Shown here: one piece after another, positions 40,955 to 52,598 of the stretch | Position numbering within the stretch: the stretch's first letter is position 1 | Layout of the letters: the number at the start of each line of letters is the position of its first letter | Source of the DNA: Lucinisca nassula | Lineage: Eukaryota; Mollusca; Bivalvia; Lucinida; Lucinidae | Assembly (NCBI GenBank): GCA_963580285.1 | Contig: OY757024.1 | Coordinates: 119,970,045-120,034,044 of the forward strand | Direction: 5' to 3' | DNA: 64,000 bases | Program-made: the position numbers and the translations under genes | The notes under the pieces: model-generated | What the model was told of the DNA's origin: nothing | What the model saw: the letters and a program-made list of their open reading frames with translations, nothing else | Databases searched by the model: none

Positions 40955-42330
40955 TTATGTTCCCGGTAGCGATAGCGGGGACATATTGTTTTTGCCCTGC
41001 CCTGTCTGTTTGTGGGTTTGTTGGTTTGTTGGTTTGTACGTGGACAACTTTAACGTTGGCCATAACTTTTGAACCGTTTGAGATAGAGCTTTCATATTTG
41101 GCCTGAAGGTTCCTTGGGACAAGACCTTCACATTCATGCAAAAAAATTTGACCTGTGACCTTGACCTTGACCTTTGACCTACTTAAAAGTAAAAAAATAG
41201 CATTGGTCATAACTTTTGAACCACTTGAGATACAGCCTTCATATTTAGCATGTATGTTCCTTGTGACAAAAGCTTTACATTCATCAAAAAATTTTGACCT
41301 GTGACTTTGACCTTGACCTTTGACCTACTTAAAATAAAAAATAACATTTTGGTCATAACTTTCGAACCGTTTGAGATAGAGCCTTCATATTTTGCATGCA
41401 GCTTCCTTGTATCAAGAGCTTTACATTCACACAAAAAATTTTGACCGTGACCTTGACCTTGACCTTTGACCTACATAAAAGAAAAAGTTAACATTGGTCA
41501 TAACTTTTGAACCGTTTGAGATACAGCCTTCATATTTAGCATGTATGTTCCTTGTGACAAAAGCTTTACATTCATGTCAAAAATTTTGACAGTGACCTTG
41601 ACCTTGACCTTTGACCTACTTAAAATAAAAAATAGCATTTTGGTCATAACTTTTGAATGGTTTGAGATAGAGCCTCCATATTTCGCGTGTAGGTTCCTTG
41701 TGACAATAGCTTTACATTCACACAAAAAATTGACCTGTGACCTCGACCTCTGACCTACATAAAAGAAAAATTTAACATTGGTCATAACTTTTGAACCGTT
41801 TGAGATACAGCCTTCATATTAAGCATGTAGGTTCCTTGTGACAAAAGCTTTGCATTCATGCAAAAAATTTTGACCTGTGACCTTGACCTTTGACCTACTT
41901 AAAAAAATAAACATTTTTGGTCATAACATTCAAACCGTTTGAGATAGAGCTTTCATATTTGGCATGTAGGTTCCCTGTGATTAGAGCTTTTCATACATGC
42001 AAAATGTTTGGACCATGACCTTGACCTTTGACCTACTTAAAAGAAAAAATAAATTTGTTCATAACTTTGAACCGTTTAAGATAGAACCTTAATATTTGGC
42101 ACGTAGGTTCCTTGTGACAATAGCTTTACATTTATGCAAATTTTTTTGACCTGTGTGACCTTGACCTACTTTAAAGAAAAAATATTATTGTTCATAACTT
42201 TTGAACCGTTTAAGATAGAGCTTTCATATTCGGCATGTAAGTTTCTTGTGTCAAGGGCTTCCCACACAAACAAAAATCTTGAACTGTGAGCAACTTTGAA
42301 TAAAAAATGACCATGCCCGGGGACATGTTT
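40955..42330. repeat. Tandem array of about 146-bp units with TGACCT repeats
   Basis: About nine units are marked by GGTCATAACTTTTGAACC (41060 to 42190). Each unit ends in clustered TGACCT half-sites, and six units contain a perfect TGACCTTTGACCT. The ends carry CCCGGTAGCGATAGCGGGGA and CCATGCCCGGGGACATG, so the array sits inside an element with GGGGACAT-type ends. The ORFs in it are by-products of the repeat. It has the pearl/HINE-like design of a short element with core tandem repeats. Confidence 0.8.
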
Positions 42331-42349
42331 TCTTTTTCACAAACACATC

Positions 42350-42428
42350 TTGTTTTTTTTTTTTTTTTTTTCTTCTACTCCTATTACTGCTACTCGCTCA
42401 CATCTGATCATTACGAGCAGAATTTCCG
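42350..42428 (-). mobile_element. SINE1 3'-tail fragment
   Basis: After a T-run, the reverse complement of the SINE1 tail appears: TCCTATTACTGCTACTCGCT, then ACATCTGA and ATTACGAGCAG. It is about 55 bp and 5'-truncated. Confidence 0.65.
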
Positions 42429-43498
42429 GCATAATACCGTCATTCTCCCAGCTGGGAGGATTTCTTTTGAGGATTTTAAAATTTTAACTTAACACGGTAT
42501 GCTAATGCATACCCACTCATCAGGGTCACTGAGGCGCTTGCCTAATGAAAATTCGTAAAATTTCGTCGATTATACGGAAAAGCACGAGATTTAATTTCAC
42601 GCTATCGATCTCAGCCTGCCGAGGCAAAGCGCTGCAACAAATATGCTCATTCTAGGAATATGTCAGGGCTTAGACCATTTACATAAACAAATGCTGTAAT
42701 AAGAAGCCTGTACCAGTGTTTTAGCTGTTTTGTCCAGAACAGGCGCCTGAAGGCAAATGGCCAATATTTCGCGTCACCAATTATATCCTGTATAATTGTC
42801 CATTTTTCATAAATCTCTCTGTTTTTAGACACTGCATGTGTTTTACTTTCAGCCATATTTTTTAAAGAAGATTATATTTGCTTCATGTAGAAACAGAAAC
42901 CTGTACCGCTTCAAAGCTTGCGGGTGTGGACCTTGGAGACGTATAGGCCTATACTTGTTTGAAAGCCGGTTACGTCCATGCCTTTTTATGAAGCGACTTA
43001 CTTCCACAAAAATCATCAAAGCAGTATATGAAAGTGCATGCATTATGAAAAAAAAAAGGAAACAAAAACTGCGATTAAACGTTAAATATATTATGCGTTC
43101 TTATTATATGCAGTCAGTGGTTATGCAATACGCTGGTATCAGCACTTCTACATTGCGCATAACTCTGCCAATTGTTTTTTGGGTGGAAATCGATAGATAG
43201 TCTCCCTTGCATCATTGCATGACTAGCTATGGACACTGCTGCATTTTATTCCGTCAAAGAATATTCGTAAGTTTTACCAAATATAATGCATTTAATTTTA
43301 TGCAGATAATAAACCTTTGTGTGTGTGTGGGGGGGGGGGGCTTACAGTTGGGTGGGTGTGCGGGGGAATGGGCTAACTGGTGATCGCGTAATACTATTAA
43401 CGGAATGAACAGCCGGTTTCAGTCGACAGGCATTTTTATTCTAGTGCAGTATCGTATGTTGTATGCATTTTATTCCTTAAAGCACATATTTTATTGGA
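42429..43498. other. Unassigned stretch
   Basis: It opens with a small palindrome (ACCGTCATTCTCCCAGCTGGGAGGAT-like) related to the 255-bp satellite and to 54535-54580. A G11 run is at 43330. The ORFs of up to 120 codons show no recognisable domain and I do not accept them as genes. Confidence 0.45.
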
Positions 43499-44078
43499 CC
43501 AGCCTGGGTAGCTGAGTCCGATGCGCGTCAGACTGGTGATCAGCACATGACGAAAACACGCCTATACAAATGCATTGCAAACTTTACCACTGGAAAAGTG
43601 AAAGTTCTAAGATGAACAATTGTGATATTTTAATTATTTCTGCAGAAAATATAGATTGTGGATACTCGTTAGAAACGCCTCATGGAGGCAGTTATAACGA
43701 GTACCCACAATCTATATTTTACAGTGAAAATAAGGTTTACCCTGTAAACCCCACTTTTGCTTTATAAAAGTTGGGTTCAAGGGGCTCAAAATCATATAGG
43801 CGTGTCTTCATGATAAGGACGCGGGTTCTATACCTGCCGGGGTCGGAAACATTATTTCGTGGAGATTGATCATGAAATCTTTTCTATGGTCATTCTTTGC
43901 CCCTTCCGCTGATTCAAGAAGGGCAGTTTTCATTTTCTGGCGAAAGAATGTGCACTATACTGGTTAACCGCTTACGTATATCATGCCTGCAAGGAAAATT
44001 GTGGCTAAGTAAACTGATCGGCTCAAAAATGGCCTAAATAGTGTGGAATGGATTTTAATCTCCAATACAAAAAAAAAA
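43499..44078 (+). mobile_element. tRNA-derived SINE2 with a MITE inside
   Basis: The A box is TGGGTAGCTGAGTCCGATGCG. The B-box region GACGCGGGTTCTATACCTGC is separated from it by a MITE (43547-43814). The body (CTTTCTATGGTCATTCTTTG-like, GCTGATTCAAGAAGGGCAG, GAAAGAATGTGCACTATACT, AACCGCTTACGTAT) matches the reverse copy at 58480-58765. It ends in an A-run. Confidence 0.75.
43547..43814. mobile_element. Palindromic MITE (family P), inserted in SINE2
   Basis: The TIRs are ATGACGAAAACACGCC and GGCGTGTCTTCATGAT. The central hairpin is TAGATTGTGGATACTCGTTA / TAACGAGTACCCACAATCTA. It falls between the A and B boxes of the SINE. Confidence 0.85.
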
Positions 44079-45260
44079 CAAATCATATTTCATTGGCAGC
44101 ATTATCCGGAATAAATAGCATTGATAGTTAATACAGTTTATTCCGTAAAGCATACATTTTATTGACAGCATTTTACGGAATAAACTGCATTTACAGTTAA
44201 ATGGAGAACCACAATAATAGTTCCCTGCCAGGCGGTGACCTAAATAGTGTAGACTGGGCCGTTTAACTCCAATACCAAAAAAAAAAACAACAAACACATA
44301 TTTTATTGGTAGCCGTTTACGGAATAAATAGCATTGACAGTTAATACAGTTTATTCCGTAAAGCACACATTTTATTGACTGCATTTTACGAAATAAACTG
44401 CATTTACAGTTAAATGGAGAACCACAATAATAGTTCCCTGCCAGGCGGTGACCTAAATAGTGTAGACTGGGCCGTTTAACTCCAATACAAAAAAAAACAC
44501 ATATTTTATTAGTAGCCGTTTACGGAATAAATAACATTGACAGTTAATACAGTTTATTCCGTAAAGCACACATTTTATTGACAGCATTTTACGGAATAAA
44601 CTGCATTTACAGTTAAATGGAGAACCACAATAATATTTCCCTGCCAGGCGGTGACCTAAATAGTGTTGACTGGGTCGTTTAACTCCAATAGAAAAAGAAA
44701 CATATTTTATTGATAGCCGTTTACGGAATAAATAGCATTGACAGTTAATACAGTTTATTCCGTAAAGCACATATTTTATTGGCAGCATTTTACGGAATAA
44801 ACTGCATTTACAGTTAAATAGAGAACCACAATAATAGTTCCCTGCCAGGCGGTGACCTAAATAGTGTTGACTGGGTCGTTTAACTCAAATAGAAAAAAAA
44901 ACATATTTAATTGGTTGCCGTTTACGGAATAAATAGCATTTACAGTTAATACAGTTTATTCCGTAAAGCACATATTTTATTGGCAGCATTTTACGGAATA
45001 AACTGCATTTACAGTTAAATGGAGAACCACAATAATAGTTCCCTGCCAGGCGGTGACCTAAATAGTGTTAACTGGGTCGTTTAACTCCAATAGAAAAAAA
45101 ATATTTTATTGGTAGCCGTTTACGGAATAAATAGCATAAATTTACAGTTAATACAGTTTATTCCGTAAAGCACATATTTTATTGGCAGCATTTTACGGAA
45201 TAAACTGCATTTACAGTTAAATGGAGAACCACAATAACAGTTCCCTGCAAGGCGGTACAT
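44036..45260. repeat. Tandem array of about 202-bp units
   Basis: Six GGAGAACCACAATAATAG markers lie at 44204, 44417, 44620, 44821, 45022 and 45224, a spacing of 213, 203, 201, 201 and 202. Each unit contains inverted TTTACGGAATAAA / TTTATTCCGTAAA and a segment CCTAAATAGTGTTGACTGGG, then CGTTTAACTCCAATA, which is the 3' tail of SINE2. No gene is present. Confidence 0.88.
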
Positions 45261-45301
45261 ACATGCATCAAATAGTATTATGGAAGAAGTCAGTGCTATA
45301 T

Positions 45302-48300
45302 ATACTACCGTTATCCTCCCAGGGAGGATGACGGTAGTATATATATACTACCGTTATCCTCCCAGCGCCGTTGCACCAGCGTTACTTCAAGAAACGGGCA
45401 TTTTCTTGAACCGTGCATTTTAAGACACTCCTCCCCCCAAAAAAACATTGCCGAGCCCCATTTTGCTGCATTATAGTCCCCCGAAGAAAACCCTCTTCCC
45501 GGGGAAACTTCCCCTTGCAATGCATTGAAACAACAAGTCTGGAAGAAATCGTGGCTATATATATACTACCGTTATCCTCCCAGGGAGGATGACGGTAGTA
45601 TATATACTACCGTTATCCTCCCAGCGCTGTTTCACCAGCGTTACTTCAAGAAACGGGCATTTTCTTGAACCGTGCATTTTAAGACACTTCCCCCAAAAGT
45701 TTTCCGAGCCCCATTTTCCTGCATTATGGTCCCCCGAAGAAAACCCTCTTCCCGGGGAAACTTCCCCTTGCGATGCATTGAAAGAATGTTCGGGAATAAG
45801 TCATCGTTATATATATACTACCGTCATCCTCCCTGGGAGGATAACGGTAGTATATATATAGCCACGATTTCTTCCAGACTCGTTGTTTCGATGCATTGCA
45901 AGGGGAAGTTTCCCCGGTAAGAGGGTTTTCTTCGGGGGACCATAATGCAGGAAAATGGGGCTCGGAAAACTTTTGGGGGAAGTGTCTTAAAATGCACGGT
46001 TCAAGAAAATGCCCGTTTCTTGAAGTAACGCTGGTGCAACAGCGCTGGGAGGATAACAGTAGTATATATATACTACCGTCATCCTCCCTGGGAGGATAAC
46101 GGTAGTATATATATAGCCACGATTTCTTCTAGACTCGTTCTTTCGATGCATTGCAAGGGGAAGTTTCCCCGGGAAGAGGGTTTTCTTCGGGGGACCATAA
46201 TGCAGGAAAATGGGGCTCGGAAAACTTTTGGGGGAAGTGTCTTAAAATGCACGGTTCAAGAAAATGCCCGTTTCTTGAAGTAACGCTGGTGCAACAGCGC
46301 TGGGAGGATAACGGTAGTATATATATACTACCGTCATCCTCCCTGGGAGGATAACGGTAGTATATATATAGCCACGATTTCTTCCAGACTCGTTCTTTCG
46401 ATGCATTGCAAGGGGAAGTTTCCCCGGGAAGAGGGTTTTCTTCGGGGGACCATAATGCAGGAAAATGGGGCTCGGAAAACTTTTGGGGGAAGTGTCTTAA
46501 AATGCACGGTTCAAGAAAATGCCCGTTTCTTGAAGTAACGCTGGTGCAACAGCGCTGGGAGGATAACGGTAGTATATATATACTACCGTCATCCTCCCTG
46601 GGAGGATAACGGTAGTATATATATAGCCACGATTTCTTCCAGACTCGTTCTTTCGATGCATTGCAAGGGGAAGTTTCCCCGGGAAGAGGGTTTTCTTCGG
46701 GGGACCATAATGCAGGAAAATGGGGCTCGGAAAACTTTTGGGGGAAGTGTCTTAAAATGCACGGTTCAAGAAAATGCCCGTTTCTTGAAGTAACGCTGGT
46801 GCAACAGCGCTGGGAGGATAACGGTAGTATATATATACTACCGTCATCCTCCCTGGGAGGATAACGGTAGTATATATATAGCCACGATTTCTTCCAGACT
46901 CGTTCTTTCGATGCATTGCAAGGGGAAGTTTCCCCGGGAAGAGGGTTTTCTTCGGGGGACCATAATGCAGGAAAATGGGGCTCGGAAAACTTTTGGGGGA
47001 AGTGTCTTAAAATGCACGGTTCAAGAAAATGCCCGTTTCTTGAAGTAACGCTGGTGCAACAGCGCTGGGAGGATAACGGTAGTATATATATACTACCGTC
47101 ATCCTCCCTGGGAGGATAACGGTAGTATATATATAGCCACGATTTCTTCCAGACTCGTTCTTTCGATGCATTGCAAGGGGAAGTTTCCCCGGGAAGAGGG
47201 TTTTCTTCGGGGGACCATAATGCAGGAAAATGGGGCTCGGAAAACTTTTGGGGGAAGTGTCTTAAAATGCACGGTTCAAGAAAATGCCCGTTTCTTGAAG
47301 TAACGCTGGTGCAACAGCGCTGGGAGGATAACGGTAGTATATATATACTACCGTCATCCTCCCTGGGAGGATAACGGTAGTATATATATAGCCACGATTT
47401 CTTCCAGACTCGTTCTTTCGATGCATTGCAAGGGGAAGTTTCCCCGGGAAGAGGGTTTTCTTCGGGGGACCATAATGCAGGAAAATGGGGCTCGGAAAAC
47501 TTTTGGGGGAAGTGTCTTAAAATGCACGGTTCAAGAAAATGCCCGTTTCTTGAAGTAACGCTGGTGCAACAGCGCTGGGAGGATAACGGTAGTATATATA
47601 TACTACCGTCATCCTCCCTGGGAGGATAACGGTAGTATATATATAGCCACGATTTCTTCCAGACTCGTTCTTTCGATGCATTGCAAGGGGAAGTTTCCCC
47701 GGGAAGAGGGTTTTCTTCGGGGGACCATAATGCAGGAAAATGGGGCTCGGAAAACTTTTGGGGGAAGTGTCTTAAAATGCACGGTTCAAGAAAATGCCCG
47801 TTTCTTGAAGTAACGCTGGTGCAACAGCGCTGGGAGGATAACGGTAGTATATATATACTACCGTCATCCTCCCTGGGAGGATAACGGTAGTATATATATA
47901 GCCACGATTTCTTCCAGACTCGTTCTTTCGATGCATTGCAAGGGGAAGTTTCCCCGGGAAGAGGGTTTTCTTCGGGGGACCATAATGCAGGAAAATGGGG
48001 CTCGGAAAACTTTTGGGGGAAGTGTCTTAAAATGCACGGTTCAAGAAAATGCCATTTTCTTGAAGTAACGCTGGTGCAACAGCGCTGGGAGGATAACGGT
48101 AGTATATATATACTACCGTCATCCTCCCTGGGAGGATAACGGTAGTATATATATAGCCACGATTTCTTCCAGACACGTTCTTTCGATGCTTTGCAAGGGG
48201 AAGTTTCCCCGGGAAGAGGGTTTTCTTCGGGGGACTATAATGCAGCAAAATGGGGCTTGGCAATGTTTTTGGGGGGGAAGTGTCTTAAAATGCACGGTTC

Positions 48301-48885
48301 AAGAAAATGCCCGTTTCTTGAAGTAACGCTGGTGCAACGGCGCTGGGAGGATAACGGTAGTATATATATACTACCGTCATCCTCCCTGGGAGGATAACGG
48401 TAGTATATATATAGCCACGATTTCTTCCAGACTCGTTGTTTCGATGCATTGCAAGGGGAAGTTTCCCCGGGAAGAGGGTTTTCTTCGGGGGGACTATAAT
48501 GCAGCAAAATGGGGCTCGGCAATGTTTTTTTTTTTTTTTTGGGGGGGGGGGGAAGTGTCTTAAAATGCACGGTTAAAGAAAATGCCCGTTTCTTGATGTA
48601 ACGCTGGTGCAACGGCGCTGGGAGGATAACGGTAATATATATATACTACCGTCATCCTCCCTGGGAGGATAACGGTAGTATATATATAGCCACGATTTCT
48701 TCCAGACTCGTTGTTTCGATGCATTGCAAGGGGAAGTTTCCCCGGAAAGAGGGGGTTTTCTTCCGGGGAATATTATGTAGTAAAATGGGGCTCGGCAAGG
48801 TTTACGGGAGAAGTCTGTCAAAATGCACAATTCAAGAAAATGCTCCTTGAAGTAAGGCCGATGCAACGGCGCTGGGAGGATTATA
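45302..48885. repeat. 255-bp palindromic satellite, about 14 units with an orientation switch
   Basis: Two units (45302-45833) are in reverse and about twelve (45834-48885) in forward orientation. They meet at a palindrome centred near 45833 (TACTACCGTCATCCTCCC and its complement). Units from 46089 to 47873 appear identical. Units at 48129 onward are diverged, with length changes in G/T runs. Each unit starts with a TATATATACTACCGTCATCC / GGATAACGGTAGTATATATA inverted pair. The 67-codon ORF repeated in each unit arises because 255 is a multiple of three. I do not regard it as a gene. Confidence 0.92.
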
Positions 48886-48926
48886 TCGACGATTTTTTAT
48901 TGTTGTTTTAATTTCGCATTTCGATA

Positions 48927-49189
48927 ACACACCCATGCGACATACTGGATTTTATCACATCCCCGAAATTGCTACTATTCCCATGAAAATCTGTGATATT
49001 TTTCTTGCTTATATTGCAAAACTAGGTCGTAGGTGTTCGTTAGAACCGCCTCATTGAGGCGTTTCTAACGAGTACCCACAATCTACCTTGGAGCAGAAAT
49101 AAGAAAAATGATGTATACCCCTTTAAAGCCCATTTTCTCTATATCAAATAGGGTTTAGAGTGGTCATGATTTTTACGGACTTGTTTACC
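48927..49189. mobile_element. Palindromic MITE (family P, second subfamily)
   Basis: The ends are CACACCCATGCGACATACTG and TTTTTACGGACTTGTTTACC. The hairpin is TAGGTGTTCGTTAGAACCGC / TTTCTAACGAGTACCCACAA. Confidence 0.7.
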
Positions 49190-49535
49190 TGATGGTAAGG
49201 GAAAGTTGCCCCCAAAAAGATGCATTTCTTGGGCAAACAATAATTCACCGCAATGGGTCCGGTAAATGTCCCCAAACATGGATTGCAATGGCAAATCACT
49301 TGTAATTTGATATATACGGAGTGGACACTTATTTTTTTTTTGGTCACACTATGATGACTGCTATATAATTGGTGGCCGTTCTACACCTGATGATCTAGAA
49401 TTACCTTATATGGTTAGAAAAGCAGAAGGCGGGTGGAGCTTTCCACATCGTTGGATACTTTGGAATATTTTATTATGTTTAGAGGTATAGATATTACAAT
49501 TCAATGAATACAGAATACATTTTCCCTCTTCATAG
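49190..49535. other. Spacer upstream of the transposase
   Basis: No terminal repeat that clearly pairs with sequence after 51558 could be found by eye. A (GT)n tract lies at 49536-49563. Confidence 0.4.
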
Positions 49536-49730
49536 TGTGTGTGTGTACGTGTGTGTGTGTGTGTCAATTCGGGTTTAACGTCGCTTTTAACAATTTTTCA
49601 GTCATATCACGACGGTGCCCTCTTCATAGTGAAAACTTTATACTTGCCTACCCTAAAGCCGCTTCAGGATAGTCTGGACCACCCATATAAAACTTTACCA
49701 CGTTGGCAGTGTTCAGAATACGCCTTGAAA

Positions 49731-51558
49731 ATGTGGTCCGGAGAAGATGATTCTGAAAGTGGTTCATGGAATATGTCAGGGGGTGGCGCTCGTAGTAGGG
49801 CATCGGGTAGTGAGGATTCTAGCAGTGGAATGCGGCGGCGCAAACCGGGAAATTTCAAGAGGAAGCAAGATGACATTGGAAACATTTCATTCGCAGATTT
49901 CGGTAATCCATGGAATTTTTTTCACGTGTTTTTGAGTGAAGAACGTGTCGCCCATAGCTGGTGTAGAGCGAATGGATTGCTTGCAAAATCATTGCCGTGC
50001 CATATATGTGGTGCAGAAACTGAACTCCGGTACAGAGCAAATTACGTGGCTAGTGAGTCTTTCAGATGTACCAAGAATTATAGCCATGAAAGACAGACAA
50101 GGACATACTCATTCTTTGAGGGAGCCAAACTACCTGTTAACGACATTATGCTTTTTTTGAAAAGTTACATTGAGGGCAACTCTCTGAAACAATGTGCAAC
50201 ATTTGCAGGCATGAGTTATGGCAGTACTGCAGTAGACTGGGCAACGTACGTTAGAGACATGTTCAAAGATTACTTCAAGAGAAATATCGAAACCCAACTT
50301 CTGTCCGGTGAAATAGAAATCGATGAGTCTCTATTTGGGCGCAGAGTAAAATACCACCGCGGAAACCCTAATGTGGGCGTGAAGGTCTGGGTATTCGGGC
50401 TGATAGAACGCTCTAGTAACACTATCATTCTGTACCCAGTTAATGACAGAACAGAGGCTACCCTAGTGCCACTTATTCAAAGACATGACTGTTTATAGTG
50501 ATGGTTGGTCCGCCTATTGTGAACTAAACAATTTAGGGTACAAACACTTCACTGTGCTACATAAGTATGCATTTAAGAAAATATATGTGGATGTGGAGAC
50601 CAAAGAAGAAGTCGTTGTCCATACGAACAGAATAGAGGGGGCGTGGAAGCACGCAAAAGACCACTTTAGACGTATGTCTGGGACCAAATCAGCCCAGTTC
50701 GAAGGCCACCTCGCAGAGGTAATGTGGCGAAGCCGAGCCAAAGGCAACATATACGAGTCGTTCTTTGAGATGCTAAAGACTATCTATGGTCTGGACGGTC
50801 GTCCTGTATTTGCGTACTCCCGGAATGAACCTTTATTCGACACGTGGGATAGTGTTGTCCAGAATTCCGCTGAGAAAGAAATGATAATGCCCGCTGTCAC
50901 AGATGCAGAGTCAGAGAGTGAGAGCTCCAGTGCTAGTCAAATTCCAAGTCTCCCAAGTATACTTCAGAGCAGTTCATCACTTTCGCAACAGCGTCAACAG
51001 GAGACTCTGCCGGTCGTAGAAGTCAGTTCTGACGATTCTTTCATTCCACCGAACCGCCCCGTGTCTCAACTACTTCGACCAGAAACTCAAATAATTTTGT
51101 CAGACTTATTTTCTGCAACCAGCATCTCGTCGGGATCCGACAACGAACAGGATAAAACCATTGTAGAAGACCCGTCGCCTGTGGTTCGACCAAAAAGGTC
51201 AGCCAGGTTAATGCAGCGCAAGGCCAGACTTGAAAAAGACTCTGATTCGTCCTCTGCACCATCAAGTCCTATTCCAGGCCCTTCAAGAACGAGACCAAAA
51301 CGTGCTGCTACCACAGTTCAAACCGAAAAGACGACTTCGGAGAAACAGATGGCGTCGAAGACCTGTTCAACAAAAACCCTTAAGAAAACCAGTAAAAAGG
51401 AACATGTCTGTCACCCAGCAGGCTTTGAACAAAAGACCCTTCCAACAGATCGTACAAAACGTAGGGAAAAGTCTAAGACGGCTGCCGGTGGAGGAACATA
51501 TGCATCGAAGGAGGACTTTGAATGGAATTTCCCTCCTTCAGACGATGATTTTCAGTAA
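49731..51558 (+). pseudogene. ISXO2/IS1595-Merlin-like DDE transposase, one frameshift
   Basis: The first part (to 50499) has an acidic/Ser N-terminus (MWSGEDDSESGSW), a zinc ribbon (CHICGAETELRYR...RCTKN), a helical region (SYIEGNSLKQCATFAGMS) and the first catalytic Asp in IEIDESLFGRR (codon 50322-50324). KVWVFGLIERSSN, then NDRTEATLVPLIQRH, follow. About 14 bases then seem missing. The frame shifts at about 50485 to VYSDGWSAYCELN (second Asp, 50500-50502) and VVHTNRIEGAWKHAKDHFRR (Glu, 50635-50637). From about 50870 a 230-residue Ser/Arg/Lys-rich tail, probably disordered, runs to the TAA. An upstream ATG at 49539 adds a microsatellite-encoded stretch, so I prefer 49731. A domesticated origin is possible but not shown. 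Confidence 0.8.
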
Positions 51559-51561
51559 AGT

Positions 51562-51870
51562 ATTAACGCTGACGGCCCCCGCCAATCGGGGCTTGAAGAA
51601 ATAGATGGGCTGCATGATGCTTCCACGCATAGCTGAGTCCGACCGCACACGAGTACTGGTAAACCGCTTAGAGGATCTAAGCCTGCCCAGGCAAAGCGGT
51701 GTGAGTCGCACCGCCCATGCTTATAAACACTATTTGTTTCATTGGGCGACAGGGCTTGAGATGTCATTTCATCTCAATGTCGGGTAAAAGTCCCACAAAA
51801 TTGGAAGCAACGTCTCCAAAATGACCTATACAGTGTTGACGGGGAGGTTAAACCTCAAACGAAACAAACA
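51562..51870 (-). repeat. Repeat-C copy (reverse)
   Basis: The reverse strand carries TTGAGGTTTAACCTCCCCGT, GTGGGACTTTTACCCGACAT, CTTAGATCCTCTAAGCGGTT and CCCCGATTGGCGGGGGC. It lies immediately after the transposase stop. Confidence 0.75.
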
Positions 51871-52284
51871 ATTAACGCTGACAGTATAAACTCTGTAAAT
51901 AGTCATTTGATTTTTTCCGTTGTCAACTATGAAATATCTAACGGTTTGGTTAAAAAAAATGGTTTTCAAATGCGCAACGGTAGGGTACCGAAGATTGAAA
52001 ATATTTTCCGAAAGTAAGGAATTGTAACTCGAGTCAGAGGGAACTGACAGTGTTATTCTGTGTGGACTTACATGCAAAGATGCAAAAGGGAAAGTCCATT
52101 AAAAATGGGAAAGCGACCCCATCTTCCTGAAGACCTAACTAATGACCACGTACATCATAGAACTGAACATGAACGCGCCACCCCCAAAATGCCTACGTCA
52201 TATTAATAGACGTGACTTTGTTCGACTGACAGCTGGTAGCATCCATTAGGTAAGTTTTTAAAGTTTCTCAAATACAGGTGAACC
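51871..52284. other. Unassigned stretch
   Basis: It is non-coding. No shared repeat was recognised. Confidence 0.35.
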
Positions 52285-52598
52285 ATCAAGTAAACACGCC
52301 TAGTATATAAATGCTGACCCCTGGAACCCCACTTTTAGGCCCTATGTAGCAAAACGGGGTTTTCAGGAGTATACATCATTTTTCTTATTTCTGCTCTGAA
52401 ACAAACATTGTGGGTACTCGTTAGAACCGACTCGGTGAGCTGGTTCTATCCAGTACCCACAATATATATTTTGAGCAGAAATAAGAAAAATATCACAATT
52501 TTTTATCTTAAAATTTCCGCGTTTTTTTTTTTTTTTTTTTTTTCCTTTTTTTCGTCGGTAAAGCTTACAATGCATTTGTATAGGCGTCTTTTCCTAAT
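52285..52598. mobile_element. Palindromic MITE (family P)
   Basis: The ends are GTAAACACGCCTAGTATA and TATAGGCGTCTTTTCCTAAT. The hairpin is TTGTGGGTACTCGTTAGAAC / TATCCAGTACCCACAATATA. A T23 run sits in the right arm. Confidence 0.75.

Noticed and set aside
42510..42560. GGGTCACTGAGGCGCTTGCC as a decayed hammerhead
   Set aside because: Although it begins like stem I plus CTGA, the TGA of the core, stem II and stem III are absent.
42838..43200. 120-codon ORF in unassigned DNA
   Set aside because: It has no domain, poor codon structure and a poly-Lys stretch from an A-run. There is no support as a gene.
45896..48397. Ten near-identical 67-codon ORFs in tandem (a repeated peptide gene)
   Set aside because: They follow from a 255-bp (3 x 85) satellite unit. 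The ORFs lack a signal peptide or domain, the reverse strand is also open, and the stops recur with the unit.
49539..49730. Upstream start of the transposase at the GT repeat
   Set aside because: The first 64 codons derive from a (GT)n tract and flanking non-coding repeat-C-like text. The ATG at 49731 gives a typical acidic N-terminus.
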